A stretch of DNA of 64,000 nucleotides. It comes from Nocardia sp. NBC_01327 (lineage in GTDB: Bacteria > Actinomycetota > Actinomycetes > Mycobacteriales > Mycobacteriaceae). Where the stretch lies: assembly GCF_035958815.1 (NCBI RefSeq), contig NZ_CP108383.1:4216001-4280000 (forward strand). The letters run 5' to 3'. A program made the translations under genes and the position numbers. How positions within the stretch are numbered: the first letter of the stretch is position 1; every line of letters starts with the position of its first letter. Below are positions 8,282 through 17,330 of the stretch, one piece after another. The notes beneath the pieces are model-generated. The model was not told the DNA's origin. It did no database searches and was given only the letters and a program-made list of their open reading frames with translations.

Positions 8282-9646
8282 TTACGACGTCTTCGGGAGG
8301 TCGGGGTCGGGGGCGGGTTGGACCAGGCGGAACGGGGAGGTTGGCCGGTCCATGGGGCGTCGCTGGTATCGGCCTTCGATCTGGTGGTTGGCGAGGGTGC
8401 CGGAGAGGGTCAGGGTGTGGTCGGGGTTCCAGTGGTACCGGATTGGGGTGGGGGAGTCGGAGAGGTGCCGGCGGATGAGGAGGGTTTGGTCTTTCAGGTC
8501 CAGGGCCCAGGAAGTGGTTGCGCCGGAGGGGGTTTGGGTGATGAGGCTTTGGGAGTCAGGGCGGTCGGTGATTGCTACGTTTGCCCAGGGGGGCGGGTCC
8601 TGTGCGGTTATTGTCGCCGGGGTGCCATCGATGGTGAACGATATCGCCTGCCATTCGCCGTCGAGGGGTGAGCGGGGGGAATGGATATCGATGACGGCGA
8701 TGATGGCGAGGGTTGCCATCAGGGCTGAATGTGCCACTACGGCAACGAGTCCGAGGGAGGACGCGCCTAGGCGGAGGCGTCTGGTTCCTGGGGCGGGCCA
8801 CAGTTGTTTCGGTGGGAGGGGGGTGGTGTTGGTCAGGACTCGCAGGATGTTGGGCCAGCAGGGGGCGGTGAGGGCGATGGCGGTGGCCAGGAGGACGCCG
8901 GAGAGGATTTTTACCGGCACGTCGTAACAGAGGTTGAGGAGGAATACCTGTGCCATGGCAACAATGGCCAGGAGGCCACCGGCGAGCCAGGTGCGTTTCC
9001 AGAGCAGGAGTAGGCCCGCGGTGATTTCGGCGAGGCCGGTCGCAATCGAATACGCATCCGATGCGCCCATGAAGGTCCACAATGTGTCTTTCAGCCCGAG
9101 ATCGCCCACCAGGGGAAGCTGATGCGCCGGCTGGGTCATGTAGCCCATTTGAATGGGTATCGCTTTCGCCAGACCGTAGGCGAGCAATTCGACAACAAGA
9201 CCGATGCGGGCGACCTCGAATAGCGCCCGCCCCAGACTCCGGTAGTCGGTTTTCCTGCGATCGAGGACACTCCAGAGGGCGGCGGCGACTATTCCGAAGA
9301 CCAGGCATCCGACAAGGGCGCACCAATCCCCGAGAGAGTCGCCGCTATTGGTCGTATCCATGGCTACTCCGCGCCCGCGCATCAGCACGCTTCCGATCTG
9401 CGCGAGAGCGGCCCTGAACGGCTGGAATAATCCGTTCAGGGCCACAAAATTGCCGTACACGAATACGACCAGCACGGAACCGCCGATCGTGAAGAGCAAC
9501 CGGAATCCAATTCTGCGCAGGGGCGTCCAGTGACCTGGTACCGGAACACGCCGTCGCTCAAGAGAATTCGAGTCCAGCGTCGAAGAGGGCATGAGCAGGA
9601 CGTTAGCATCGCCGAATACGGTGCGAACATCGCTCGCATTGCTCAT
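8282..9646 (-). CDS. DoxX-like integral membrane protein with C-terminal soluble domain
   Basis: 454 residues. After a polar N-terminus, about eight hydrophobic segments follow between residues 45 and 325. The segment FVYGNFVALNG near the start and LVVELLAYGLAKAIPIQM, with GLAEITAGLLLL later, resemble the DoxX/quinol-oxidase-like membrane family found in many actinobacteria. The last ~120 residues are soluble and beta-rich (DGEWQAISFTIDGTP...). The ATG at 9646 has a GGAGGG site 10 nt upstream; an internal ATG at 9592 is the alternative. It heads a likely two-gene unit with the ATP-grasp gene. No biochemical role is assigned. Confidence 0.6.
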   Translation of the reverse strand: MSNASDVRTVFGDANVLLMPSSTLDSNSLERRRVPVPGHWTPLRRIGFRLLFTIGGSVLVVFVYGNFVALNGLFQPFRAALAQIGSVLMRGRGVAMDTTNSGDSLGDWCALVGCLVFGIVAAALWSVLDRRKTDYRSLGRALFEVARIGLVVELLAYGLAKAIPIQMGYMTQPAHQLPLVGDLGLKDTLWTFMGASDAYSIATGLAEITAGLLLLWKRTWLAGGLLAIVAMAQVFLLNLCYDVPVKILSGVLLATAIALTAPCWPNILRVLTNTTPLPPKQLWPAPGTRRLRLGASSLGLVAVVAHSALMATLAIIAVIDIHSPRSPLDGEWQAISFTIDGTPATITAQDPPPWANVAITDRPDSQSLITQTPSGATTSWALDLKDQTLLIRRHLSDSPTPIRYHWNPDHTLTLSGTLANHQIEGRYQRRPMDRPTSPFRLVQPAPDPDLPKTS

Positions 9647-9718
9647 TCGGTGTCATCCCTCCGGCGTATTGCCGGTCGGAAATGGTCCACCCTGTGTGGC
9701 GAACAGAGCAGCCCGCAG

Positions 9719-10750
9719 TCAGTTGACGTCGGCGCCGACCGTTGTCGCCAGGAATGGCCAGGAACGTTTCAGTTCATCTTCCCAATAGCCCCAGGAGTGG
9801 GTGCCGACCGGCTGATCATCCACTGTCACCGGGATATTCAGCTCATGCAGCCGATTGGTCAGGTTCACCGTGCAGTAGTGGATGGCTGCCTCGATCGGCC
9901 CGCCGAACACGATCTGCACCGGCAGCGGAATGCGGCCGTCCTGAACTCGCGGATCGGCCGGGCTGTCGTGCGGCGCCGCGGGAATGCCGCTGCCCGCACT
10001 CAGGTAGATGGCGGTCCCGCGCAACCGATCGGCATTGACCAGTGGGTCGTTGGCGCGCCACAGCGGCCCATCGGCGGGGCCCCACATGTTCTCGACGCTC
10101 TGCCCGCCGCCCCAATTCTCCACCGTGAGCCGGACGAATTCGTGCCCGATGGGATCGGAGGTCTGCGCGCAGCCGCTGTAGGACGCCACGCTGTTCCAGA
10201 ATCCGGGTTTGGCGATCGCCAGGTTCAGCACCGAGGTGCCGCTCATGGAAACACCCACCAGCGTGCGGTTTCCATTCGCGCCCAGGAACCCCTCGATGGC
10301 GGGCGGCAACTCCTCGTTGAGGAAGGTCTGCCATTTGTTGTGGCCCAGAACGGCGTCGTCGCGAATCCAGTCGGTGTAATAGGAATCGCTGCCACCGTAC
10401 GGCGTCACGACATTGACATCTTTGCCGCGCAGGAAGCTCACGACATCGGTCTGCGCATCCCACCCGCTCTGATTCGGGCCACCGCCGGACCCGTTGAGCA
10501 GGTACATGGTCGGGTGCGGTGTCGCCCGGTCCGCCGCGCGAATGACCTGTATCCGGATCGGCCTGTCCATGGCGGGCGAGTAGACCATGACATTCTGCTG
10601 CCGGTCGTTCACGTCCTCGACCGAGACAACACGAGCCGCCCCCGGATCGGCCGTTGCGGGACTCACGGTGCCGGCCAGGCTCGCCGCGGCCAGCGTGCCG
10701 CCGAGCACCCAGCGTAGTGCTGCCGTACGTGTCAATCGCCGTGTTCTCAA
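9719..10750 (-). CDS. Secreted alpha/beta-hydrolase esterase, mycolyltransferase (antigen 85) type
   Basis: 343-residue exported esterase of the putative-esterase (antigen 85) family. The signal peptide ends near VSPATADPG. The nucleophile elbow is GVSMSGTS and the likely catalytic His is in GTHSWGYWEDEL close to the C-terminus, as in mycolyltransferases that transfer mycolic acid between trehalose mycolates or to the cell wall. The start is a TTG at 10750: a GGGAGGA site ends 7 nt before it. The in-frame ATG at 10765 lies within that ribosome site and is less likely. Mycolyltransferase rather than general esterase activity is an inference from family and host type. Confidence 0.8.
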   Translation of the reverse strand: MRTRRLTRTAALRWVLGGTLAAASLAGTVSPATADPGAARVVSVEDVNDRQQNVMVYSPAMDRPIRIQVIRAADRATPHPTMYLLNGSGGGPNQSGWDAQTDVVSFLRGKDVNVVTPYGGSDSYYTDWIRDDAVLGHNKWQTFLNEELPPAIEGFLGANGNRTLVGVSMSGTSVLNLAIAKPGFWNSVASYSGCAQTSDPIGHEFVRLTVENWGGGQSVENMWGPADGPLWRANDPLVNADRLRGTAIYLSAGSGIPAAPHDSPADPRVQDGRIPLPVQIVFGGPIEAAIHYCTVNLTNRLHELNIPVTVDDQPVGTHSWGYWEDELKRSWPFLATTVGADVN

Positions 10751-10892
10751 GCGGAATCCTCCCATTGTGGCCAATTTCGGAGTGGCGCTGCAGCATGCCT
10801 CGGTAACCGCCGCCGTCCTGGCCGGCGCACAAGGAGGTTCGTGCTGCCACCGTCTCCGGTTTGGTGCAATCGGGGAGGGGTGTCGGAATCCG

Positions 10893-11708
10893 CTACAGAG
10901 GGGAGTCGGCCGCGCGTTTGACCGCACGGATCGTCTTGGTCCGAATGGGGACGTCGAACTCGCCGTCCGCGGTCTCGGGCCTGCCGCGCAGATAAGCGTG
11001 GATCCGATCGAGCAGCGCGGTGCGCTGCGCACCGGGAATGACGACCGTATGCGAATACGTGCCTATTGTGGCCGTGAGGGATTCGGCGGTCCGCCGGTGC
11101 GTGTGCGCGAAATCGGAGTCCTCGAAGTCCGTGAACAGTGGATGCGCGGGCAGTGCGCCGTCCTTGTCCGGCGGCGGGAGCGAGGCGCCGGAGCGGGAGA
11201 CCTGCTTCAGCCCGGCCACCCACTCGACCCGGTCGTCCTCGATATTCCAGAATGCGGCCAGCACCCCGTCGGCGCGCAGCACACGCGCGATCTCCGGAAA
11301 GGCCCGCGGCAGGTCGAACCAGTGCAGCGCCTGTCCGGCGACCACCGCGTCGACGGAACCATCCGGCAGTGGAATCGCTTCTGCCGCACCGGCAATTGCT
11401 GTCACCCCGGGACAGCGGCGCACCAGTTCGGCGCGCATCCCGTCATCGGGCTCGACGGCGATCACCTGGGCCCCGGCCGCGATCAGTCCCTGCGTGAGTT
11501 TGCCGGTACCGGCGCCCAGATCCAGTACCACCGGCGACTCTTTTCCGCCGAGCGGCGCCAACGCCCACCGAATCCCGGCCGCGGGATAGTCCGGCCGATG
11601 CTCCGCGTACGCGGCGGCCTCCGCGCCGAACGACGTCGCACGCCGCGCGTGGATATCGTCCTGCTCCGCCGTCCGATCCTTCGAATCCCCGATGTTCCAC
11701 ACGGCCAC
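10893..11708 (-). CDS. Class I SAM-dependent methyltransferase (Methyltransf_11)
   Basis: 271 residues. Methyltransferase motif I is VLDLGAGTGKLTQGLI (about residues 60-75), motif II is AVEPDDGMRAEL and the post-motif region has the WFDLPRAFPEIARVLR helix typical of the UbiE/trans-aconitate methyltransferase-like group. It follows the nitric oxide synthase gene on the same strand with a 57-nt gap, so co-expression is possible. Substrate unknown. Confidence 0.8.
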   Translation of the reverse strand: MAVWNIGDSKDRTAEQDDIHARRATSFGAEAAAYAEHRPDYPAAGIRWALAPLGGKESPVVLDLGAGTGKLTQGLIAAGAQVIAVEPDDGMRAELVRRCPGVTAIAGAAEAIPLPDGSVDAVVAGQALHWFDLPRAFPEIARVLRADGVLAAFWNIEDDRVEWVAGLKQVSRSGASLPPPDKDGALPAHPLFTDFEDSDFAHTHRRTAESLTATIGTYSHTVVIPGAQRTALLDRIHAYLRGRPETADGEFDVPIRTKTIRAVKRAADSPL

Positions 11709-11765
11709 GACGCTACCGGGTCCGCGAGCGCCGAGAAATGCGTTATCGCGGGAAGGAACGCGAGC

Positions 11766-13019
11766 TCAATGGCGTCGTGCGCGAAAGATATTGCGCCACA
11801 GCGATGTCGGCTCCTGGTCGACGGCTTCGGCCTGTGGCCCGGGCCGGGCGGCGCCGCGGCGCACGAATGCGGGCCGGATATGCGGGTCCGGGGGGTCGTA
11901 GGAGCGGTGGAAGGTGGGGGTGAGGCTGGCCGAGAGCGGGGGATTGATCCAGGTCCAGTCGGTGGGGCAGGAGCGGCCGGCAATGCGCTCGCGGTCGACG
12001 TGGTCGAGGAACTGGCGGGCCACGGTGTGGTGGTCGACCAGATGCACGCGTGACTGCCGGTAGCTGTGCAGGATCGCGCGGCTGAGTTCCACCAGGGCCT
12101 GGTCGCGCCAGAGGGTGCGCTCGGCGCTGCGGTCCAGGCCCATCGCGTCGGCGATCGCCGGGAGCATGTCGTAGCGGTCGCTGTCGCCGAGATTGCGGCC
12201 GATCTCCGAGGAGACGTACCAGCCGTTGAACGGCGCGAAGGCGTAGGAGAGCCCGCCGATCTCCAGATCCATATTCGAAACAGCCGGTACCGCATGCCAT
12301 TTGAGTCCGAGGTCGGCGAACCAGGCGAACTCGGGATGCCGCATCGGCACCTCGAGCACGAACTCGGGCGGCACGTCGAAGCGCTCGATGATGCCGTCGG
12401 GAGTGTGAATCAGCAGGGGCAGCACATCGAATCGCCCGCCCGGTGCGCGCCAGCCGTGTTCCCGGGCCAGATCGGTCAATTCGACATTGGCCGGATCGCC
12501 GACCACCCCGTCCCCGACCCGATATCCCGCATAGCGGATGAACTGGGAGTTCAGGATTCGGAATCCGCGCCCCTGCGCATCGGCGGGCGGGCCGATAGTG
12601 ATGACCGAGCGGACCGCGCCGCCATTGGTGGCGCGGCGCAGATGTTCCAGGCACGCACCGGCCAGCTCGGCGGCCGAGCCCGCATCGCGCGCATCGACGA
12701 CTTCCAAAGCGCGCCACTGTCTTCGGCCCACACACCGATCGTGATTGCGCCACGCCAGCTTCGTGCCGATGGCCAATTCCTCGAGCGTGTGGTGATACGA
12801 CCCGGTCCTGCGCAGCTGCCGTGCCGCGACGCCCCCGCGCTGGGCGGGCAGATGCGCCAGTTCCGGTAGCGCGAAGAACTGCGCGCACTCCGTTTCACGG
12901 TCCTCGGCAGCCGCAGCGCGAATGTCGAGCACCTGATGAGCTGGTGAGTTGCGGTAGGGGCACCCAGGATTGACCTCGTCGACAAGCCGAGGGTCCGTAA
13001 CCGCGGTGGGGATCATCAT
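11766..13019 (-). CDS. nos: Bacterial nitric oxide synthase oxygenase
   Basis: Haem-thiolate enzyme converting L-arginine to citrulline and NO, 417 residues with no reductase domain, as in other bacterial NOS proteins that borrow cellular reductases. The haem ligand is Cys96 in TKLAWRNHDRCVGR. The oxygenase core continues with SVITIGPPADAQGRGFRILNSQF, LEVPMRHPEFAWF, LGLKWHAVPAVSNMDLEIGG (arginine-binding Glu about 253) and FNGWYVSSEIGRN. It is somewhat longer than the ~360-residue Bacillus enzyme. The start is one of two adjacent ATGs (13019 or 13016); GGAGG lies 10 nt upstream of the first. It is divergent from the molybdate genes and shares their 334-nt intergenic region. Confidence 0.93.
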   Translation of the reverse strand: MMIPTAVTDPRLVDEVNPGCPYRNSPAHQVLDIRAAAAEDRETECAQFFALPELAHLPAQRGGVAARQLRRTGSYHHTLEELAIGTKLAWRNHDRCVGRRQWRALEVVDARDAGSAAELAGACLEHLRRATNGGAVRSVITIGPPADAQGRGFRILNSQFIRYAGYRVGDGVVGDPANVELTDLAREHGWRAPGGRFDVLPLLIHTPDGIIERFDVPPEFVLEVPMRHPEFAWFADLGLKWHAVPAVSNMDLEIGGLSYAFAPFNGWYVSSEIGRNLGDSDRYDMLPAIADAMGLDRSAERTLWRDQALVELSRAILHSYRQSRVHLVDHHTVARQFLDHVDRERIAGRSCPTDWTWINPPLSASLTPTFHRSYDPPDPHIRPAFVRRGAARPGPQAEAVDQEPTSLWRNIFRARRH

Positions 13020-13190
13020 TTAGTTGTTGCCTCCGTGGGTTGTGCCAGTGGCTGCCCCCGTTTGGGGGGCAGTCCTCTTCACATCCCCCCTTCCCGTGCA
13101 CAAATATCGCACGATCACGCCCGGTGTTTGCTCGAAATCGCCCACAAGAACAGGAAACTGGTTCGAGAACCCTTATCAACACCGCCAGCC

Positions 13191-13204
13191 GGTTGCCGGC
13201 AACC
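13191..13204. promoter_or_regulatory. 14-bp perfect palindrome in the nos/mod divergent region
   Basis: GGTTGCC is followed directly by its reverse complement GGCAACC. It lies 150 bp from the molybdate-side start and 172 bp from nos. A dimeric regulator site is possible, for example for the downstream DNA-binding protein, but this is inference. Confidence 0.35.
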
Positions 13205-13318
13205 TCGAATAGATCAACCGCATCCTCGGTTCGCGGCCGATGGGCGCTTCGCACGTATGTGCTAGTCGCGGACCCGGTGGCGGCCCGAAATGCTGGCACT
13301 TTCGGCGCGGAGGTGGGC

Positions 13319-13346
13319 TTGTGTTCCGCGCATACGGCAATATGAT
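13319..13346 (+). promoter_or_regulatory. Promoter for a leaderless molybdate-regulator transcript
   Basis: TTGTGT (13319-13324) and TATGAT (13341-13346) are separated by 16 nt. The GTG start codon follows the -10 hexamer after exactly 7 nt, so transcription is expected to begin on the start codon itself. Confidence 0.6.
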
Positions 13347-13353
13347 CCCTATC

Positions 13354-13752
13354 GTGACGAATTTGCGGATCAGTGAGGCGGCGGCGCTGCTGGGCGTCAG
13401 CGACGACACCGTGCGCCGCTGGATCGAGCAGGGACGGCTGGCCGAGGTCCGTCTGGACAGTGGTCGCAAGGGCGTGCGCGGGGCGGATCTCGCCGAAATC
13501 CTGCGCAGCTCCTCCGACCCGCACGTTCCCGGGCCCACCGTGGCGGTCTCGGCGCGCAACCGGATGCGCGGCATCGTGACCCGCATTGTCAAGGACACGG
13601 TCATGGCGCAGGTCGAGATGCAGGCCGGTCCGTTCCGCCTGGTATCGCTGCTGAGCCGCGAATCGGTCGACGAACTCGGACTCGAGGTGGGCAGCATCGC
13701 TGTCGCCTCGGTCAAATCCACCCATGTTGTGGTCGAGATACCAGAAAGTTGA
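13354..13752 (+). CDS. Molybdenum-pterin/molybdate-binding HTH protein (MerR/excisionase HTH plus TOBE domain)
   Basis: 132 residues. The N-terminus is an excisionase/MerR-type helix-turn-helix (ISEAAALLGVSDDTVRRWIEQGRL). Residues about 67-132 form a single TOBE/Mop domain (SARNRMRGIVTRIVKDTVMAQVEMQ...), the oxyanion-binding fold used by molybdate sensors and stores. It is therefore probably the molybdate-responsive regulator of modABC. Upstream in-frame starts exist (ATG 13342; GTG 13321, which has GGAGG 7 nt before it), but the GTG at 13354 lies 7 nt after TATGAT and begins right at the HTH as in homologues. Its stop overlaps modA by one base. Confidence 0.82.
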   Translation: MTNLRISEAAALLGVSDDTVRRWIEQGRLAEVRLDSGRKGVRGADLAEILRSSSDPHVPGPTVAVSARNRMRGIVTRIVKDTVMAQVEMQAGPFRLVSLLSRESVDELGLEVGSIAVASVKSTHVVVEIPES

Positions 13753-14546
13753 TGAGGATGAAGACAATTCGTACGCTCGCGCTGACTGCCGCAGCGCTCA
13801 CCGTCACGGCCGGACTGGTCGGATGCAGCTCCGATGACAATTCGAGCAAGCCCGCCGCCACCGGCCAGATCTCCGGCACCGTCACGGTCTTCGCGGCCGC
13901 GTCGCTGACCGATACCTTCAACCAGCTCGGCCACGATTTCGAGGCGGCGCATCCGGGCGTGAAGGTCGTCTTCAGCTACGGCGGCAGCTCCGCGCTGGCC
14001 CAGCAGATCAACCAGGGTGCGCCCGCGGACGTCTTCGCTTCCGCGGCGCCGGCGAATATGAAGCAGGTCGTGGACACCGGTGAGATCACCGCCCCGCAGC
14101 CGACGTTCGTGAGCAACCGTCTGGAAATCGCTGTGCCCAAGGGCAATCCGGGCCACATCAGCGGACTGGCCGACTTCGGCAAGGCCGGATCGCGCACCGC
14201 GCTGTGCGCCGAACAGGTGCCGTGCGGCGCCGCGGCCAAGCAGGTCTTCCAGATCGCGGGCATCACGCCGCAGCCCGTCACCCGTGAGCAGGATGTGAAA
14301 GCGGCGCTCACCAAGGTGACCCTCGACGAGGTGGATGCCGCGCTGGTCTACCGCACCGATGTGCAGGCCGCCGGTGACAAGGTAGAGGGCATCGACTTCC
14401 CGGAATCGGCCAAGGCGATCAATACCTACCCGATCGCGCCGCTGGCCAAGGCGCCCAATGCCGCCGCGGCCGCGGCCTTCGTCGATTTCATCAAGGGCGA
14501 TCAGGCGAAGAAGGTCTTCGCCGCCGCCGGATTCGACACCCCGTGA
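13752..14546 (+). CDS. modA: Molybdate ABC transporter substrate-binding lipoprotein
   Basis: 264-residue extracytoplasmic molybdate/tungstate receptor. The lipobox is GLVGC with Cys near residue 25. The mature domain opens with the ModA signature VTVFAAASLTDTFNQLG, followed by FSYGGSSALAQQINQGAPADVFASA, which contains the Ser residues that ligate the oxyanion. The ATG overlaps the TGA of the regulator gene; a second ATG six bases downstream is possible. It is first of the modABC transporter set. Confidence 0.92.
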   Translation: MRMKTIRTLALTAAALTVTAGLVGCSSDDNSSKPAATGQISGTVTVFAAASLTDTFNQLGHDFEAAHPGVKVVFSYGGSSALAQQINQGAPADVFASAAPANMKQVVDTGEITAPQPTFVSNRLEIAVPKGNPGHISGLADFGKAGSRTALCAEQVPCGAAAKQVFQIAGITPQPVTREQDVKAALTKVTLDEVDAALVYRTDVQAAGDKVEGIDFPESAKAINTYPIAPLAKAPNAAAAAAFVDFIKGDQAKKVFAAAGFDTP

Positions 14547-14574
14547 CGGTCGTGACCACCGCCGAGGGACGCCG

Positions 14575-15390
14575 GTGAGCGGAGCCTCGGCACGACGGCG
14601 GGCAGTACGGGGACGACGACCGGTCATCCTGGTACTGCCCGCCGTGTGCGCCCTGGCCTTCCTGCTGGTGCCGCTACTGGGCCTGCTGGTCCGCGCGCCC
14701 TGGCGGACCATGCCCGAGCGGCTCTTCAGCGCGGAAGTCGGTCAGGCCCTGCGGCTTTCACTGCTCTGCGCGACCCTGGCGACGGGCATCTGCCTGGTGC
14801 TCGGGATTCCGCTGGCCTGGCTGCTGGCCCGGGCGCAACTGCCGGGACGCGGGTTGATTCGCGCACTGGTCACGGTGCCGCTGGTGCTGCCGCCCGTGGT
14901 CGGCGGTGTGGCCCTGCTGCTGGTGCTCGGGCGGCGCGGATTGGTCGGCCAGTACGCCTACGACTGGTTCGGTGTGGCACTGCCGTTCACCACCGCCGGT
15001 GTGGTGGTGGCGGAGGCGTTCGTGGCCATGCCGTTCCTGGTGATCTCCGTGGAAGGCGCACTGCGCGCGGCGGATACGCGCTACGAGGATGCGGCCGCCA
15101 CCCTCGGCGCTTCCCCCTGGTACACCTTCCGCCGGGTCACGCTGCCCTCGGTGCTGCCCGGCGTGGTCGCCGGTGCGGTGCTGTGCTGGGCGCGGGCGCT
15201 GGGCGAATTCGGCGCGACCATCACCTTCGCGGGCAACTTCCCCGGCAAGACCACGACCATGCCACTGGCGGTGTATCTCGCGCTCGAGACCGATCCCGAT
15301 GCGGCGATCGTGCTCAGCCTGGTGCTGCTGGTCGTCTCGGTGGGCGTACTGGTCTCGCTGCGGGAGCGCTGGATGCGGGGACCGGTATGA
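14575..15390 (+). CDS. modB: Molybdate ABC transporter permease
   Basis: 271-residue inner-membrane channel with about six membrane segments. The coupling loop with EDAAATLGASPWYTFRRVTLPSVLPG (residues about 167-192) and the following ALGEFGATITFAGN segment are characteristic of ModB/CysT permeases. GTG at 14575 was chosen: GAGGGA precedes it by 5 nt, and upstream in-frame sequence is shadow of modA. The gene ends in an ATGA overlap with modC. Confidence 0.9.
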   Translation: MSGASARRRAVRGRRPVILVLPAVCALAFLLVPLLGLLVRAPWRTMPERLFSAEVGQALRLSLLCATLATGICLVLGIPLAWLLARAQLPGRGLIRALVTVPLVLPPVVGGVALLLVLGRRGLVGQYAYDWFGVALPFTTAGVVVAEAFVAMPFLVISVEGALRAADTRYEDAAATLGASPWYTFRRVTLPSVLPGVVAGAVLCWARALGEFGATITFAGNFPGKTTTMPLAVYLALETDPDAAIVLSLVLLVVSVGVLVSLRERWMRGPV

Positions 15391-16436
15391 CGCTGCACGC
15401 CGAATTGCGTTTCGAGCGGCCACAATTCCGCCTGGACATCAGCATCACCTCCGCACCCGGCGAAGTGATCGCACTGCTCGGCCCCAATGGCGCCGGTAAG
15501 ACCACCGCGCTGCGCACCCTGTCCGGGCTCACCCCGCTCACCGGTGGCGAGATCACGCTGGGTGATGCGGTCTGGGATGCGCCGCCGGCGGTGTTCGTGC
15601 CCGCCGAACGGCGTCAGGTCGGTGTGGTTTTCCAGGATTACCTGTTGTTCCAGCATCTTTCGGCCTTGGACAATGTGGCTTTCGGACTGCGGGCCCGCGG
15701 TATGCGCCGGGCCGCGGCCCGTGCCCGCGCGAGCACCTGGCTCGACCGCGTCGGCCTGCACGACCACGCGAAATCGACGCCCCGCGCACTGTCCGGTGGT
15801 CAGGCGCAACGGGTCGCGCTGGCTCGCGCCCTGGCCACCGAACCGCAACTGCTGCTGCTCGATGAACCCCTCGCCGCGCTGGACGCGAGCACCCGGATGC
15901 AGGTGCGCGCCGATCTGGCTCGGCACCTGCGGGACTATTCGGGACATACGGTGCTGGTCACCCACGATCCCCTGGACGCCATGGTGCTGGCCGACCGGCT
16001 CATCATTCTCGAAGACGGCGCCATCGTCCAGGAGGGCGCACCCGTCGACATCGCGCGCCGGCCTCGCTCGGACTATGTCGCGAATCTGGTCGGGCTCAAC
16101 CTGTTTCGCGGAACCGCCGACGGCGCCGTGGTCGCGGTCGACGGCGGCGGCACGCTCACCGGCACCGAATCCGCGGCCGGGCGGGTATTCCTGGCCTTCC
16201 CGCCCACCGCGGTCGGCCTGCACCCGCAGCAGCCCGCCGGTAGTGCGCGCAATGTCTGGCCTGTCACCGTCGCGGGCTTCGAGCAGCACGGCAATACCAC
16301 CCGTGTGCAACTCGACGGCGCACCGCCGGTCCTGGCCGACGTCACCCCCGCGGCGGTAGCCGACCTCCGGCTGCAGCCGGGCATGCGGCTGTGGGCGGCG
16401 GTCAAGGCCACGGAGATTCACATCTACCCGGCATGA
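15387..16436 (+). CDS. modC: Molybdate ABC transporter ATP-binding protein
   Basis: 349-residue ATPase driving molybdate import. Walker A is GPNGAGKTT (residues 32-40), the signature is LSGGQAQRVALARAL and Walker B is LLLLDEPLAALD, followed by VTHD. Residues about 235-349 carry a C-terminal TOBE-like region (NVWPVTVAGFEQHGNTTRVQL), which in ModC proteins gives trans-inhibition by intracellular molybdate. It is translationally coupled to modB and ends 16 nt before the convergent XRE gene. Confidence 0.9.
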   Translation: MTLHAELRFERPQFRLDISITSAPGEVIALLGPNGAGKTTALRTLSGLTPLTGGEITLGDAVWDAPPAVFVPAERRQVGVVFQDYLLFQHLSALDNVAFGLRARGMRRAAARARASTWLDRVGLHDHAKSTPRALSGGQAQRVALARALATEPQLLLLDEPLAALDASTRMQVRADLARHLRDYSGHTVLVTHDPLDAMVLADRLIILEDGAIVQEGAPVDIARRPRSDYVANLVGLNLFRGTADGAVVAVDGGGTLTGTESAAGRVFLAFPPTAVGLHPQQPAGSARNVWPVTVAGFEQHGNTTRVQLDGAPPVLADVTPAAVADLRLQPGMRLWAAVKATEIHIYPA

Positions 16437-16452
16437 GGTTCCGGCGCCCGGA

Positions 16453-17223
16453 TCAGGCCGGAAGGCTGTGCGGCGGAGTGGTTTGCAGGTACCAGATCCA
16501 GCCGGGGAAGCGGGTGTGATCCATGCGGAAGCCCTGGATGTCGACCGCATATTTCGCGCCGGTGGCCGCCTCGTGCAGGTGCACCCTGGTCGGGCCGTCG
16601 GAGTAGACGGGGTCCGCGGCCGCCCAGGCCTCGCGGAATTCTGTGAAAGTGGCCAGACCGGAAAGCAATTCGGCGAAATCACCGTCCGATCGCAGGCTGC
16701 CCGCGGCCCCGCGCAACCAGCCCACGATATGGGTGAGCATGCCGTTCCAGTCCGCGACAATCTGTTTCGCCACCGCATTGCCGAGGTACCAGCGCAGGAA
16801 ATTGCCCTCCTCCGCAATTCCCTTGAACGCCTTGGTGAATGCGTCGTTGCATGCCAGCACATTGAGGCGGATGTCGAAATAGCAGGCGATCCGCGGCTCG
16901 CAGAGCGTGAGGGTGCGCCGGATATCGCCGGTGATGGTCTCGCGCAATTCGACGACGGTCGGGATGGAATCGATGCCCACCCCCGCCAGGTCCAGGCAGT
17001 GCCGTCGTTCGGCATCGGTCAGCGAATCGACCCGATCGAGCGATTTGAGCAGAGCGATGATCACCGAGCGTCCGGGGTGATCCCGGTGGCCGCGTTCGAG
17101 ATGCGCCAGATAGCTGGCGCTCACACCGCTGGCGAAGGCGAGCGACTCCCGGGAGATCCGCCGGGCTTCACGCAGACGCCGCAGAGTGTCGCCGAGCCGG
17201 GGCGGCTGAGGGCAATGAAGCAA
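16453..17223 (-). CDS. XRE-family regulator with MmyB-like ligand-binding domain
   Basis: 256-residue transcription factor. The N-terminal HTH is LGDTLRRLREARRISRESLAFASGVSASYLAHLERG. Residues ~90-256 match the MmyB-like effector domain common in actinobacterial XRE proteins (TLCEPRIACYFDIRLNVLACNDAF...). The start is uncertain. I favour the TTG at 17223, which has GGAG 6-7 nt upstream; the in-frame start at 17292 adds 23 residues without conserved features. Its upstream region contains an inverted repeat almost identical to the one in the LuxR/sulfatase intergenic region. Confidence 0.8.
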   Translation of the reverse strand: MLHCPQPPRLGDTLRRLREARRISRESLAFASGVSASYLAHLERGHRDHPGRSVIIALLKSLDRVDSLTDAERRHCLDLAGVGIDSIPTVVELRETITGDIRRTLTLCEPRIACYFDIRLNVLACNDAFTKAFKGIAEEGNFLRWYLGNAVAKQIVADWNGMLTHIVGWLRGAAGSLRSDGDFAELLSGLATFTEFREAWAAADPVYSDGPTRVHLHEAATGAKYAVDIQGFRMDHTRFPGWIWYLQTTPPHSLPA

Positions 17224-17330
17224 AGTCGTCTCCGAGCATAGTGGTGGATAGTGGTGTTCCCCCAGCCCGGCCGCGCCAGCGGAGCGCACCACAACCTGAG
17301 TTCAGTATCTTGGGAAAACCGGAGCCGGAC

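Larger units (their letters stand above)
13020..13353. promoter_or_regulatory. Divergent intergenic region between nos and the molybdate operon
   Basis: 334 bases without a credible gene; short open frames here lack ribosome sites or family features. Two inverted repeats are visible: 13160-13171 (GGTTC, GA spacer, GAACC) and 13191-13204 (GGTTGCC and its exact complement), both in the middle where operators for either promoter could sit. A plus-strand promoter is at the right end. A second C-rich stretch (13060-13092) near nos has no obvious structure. Confidence 0.6.
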
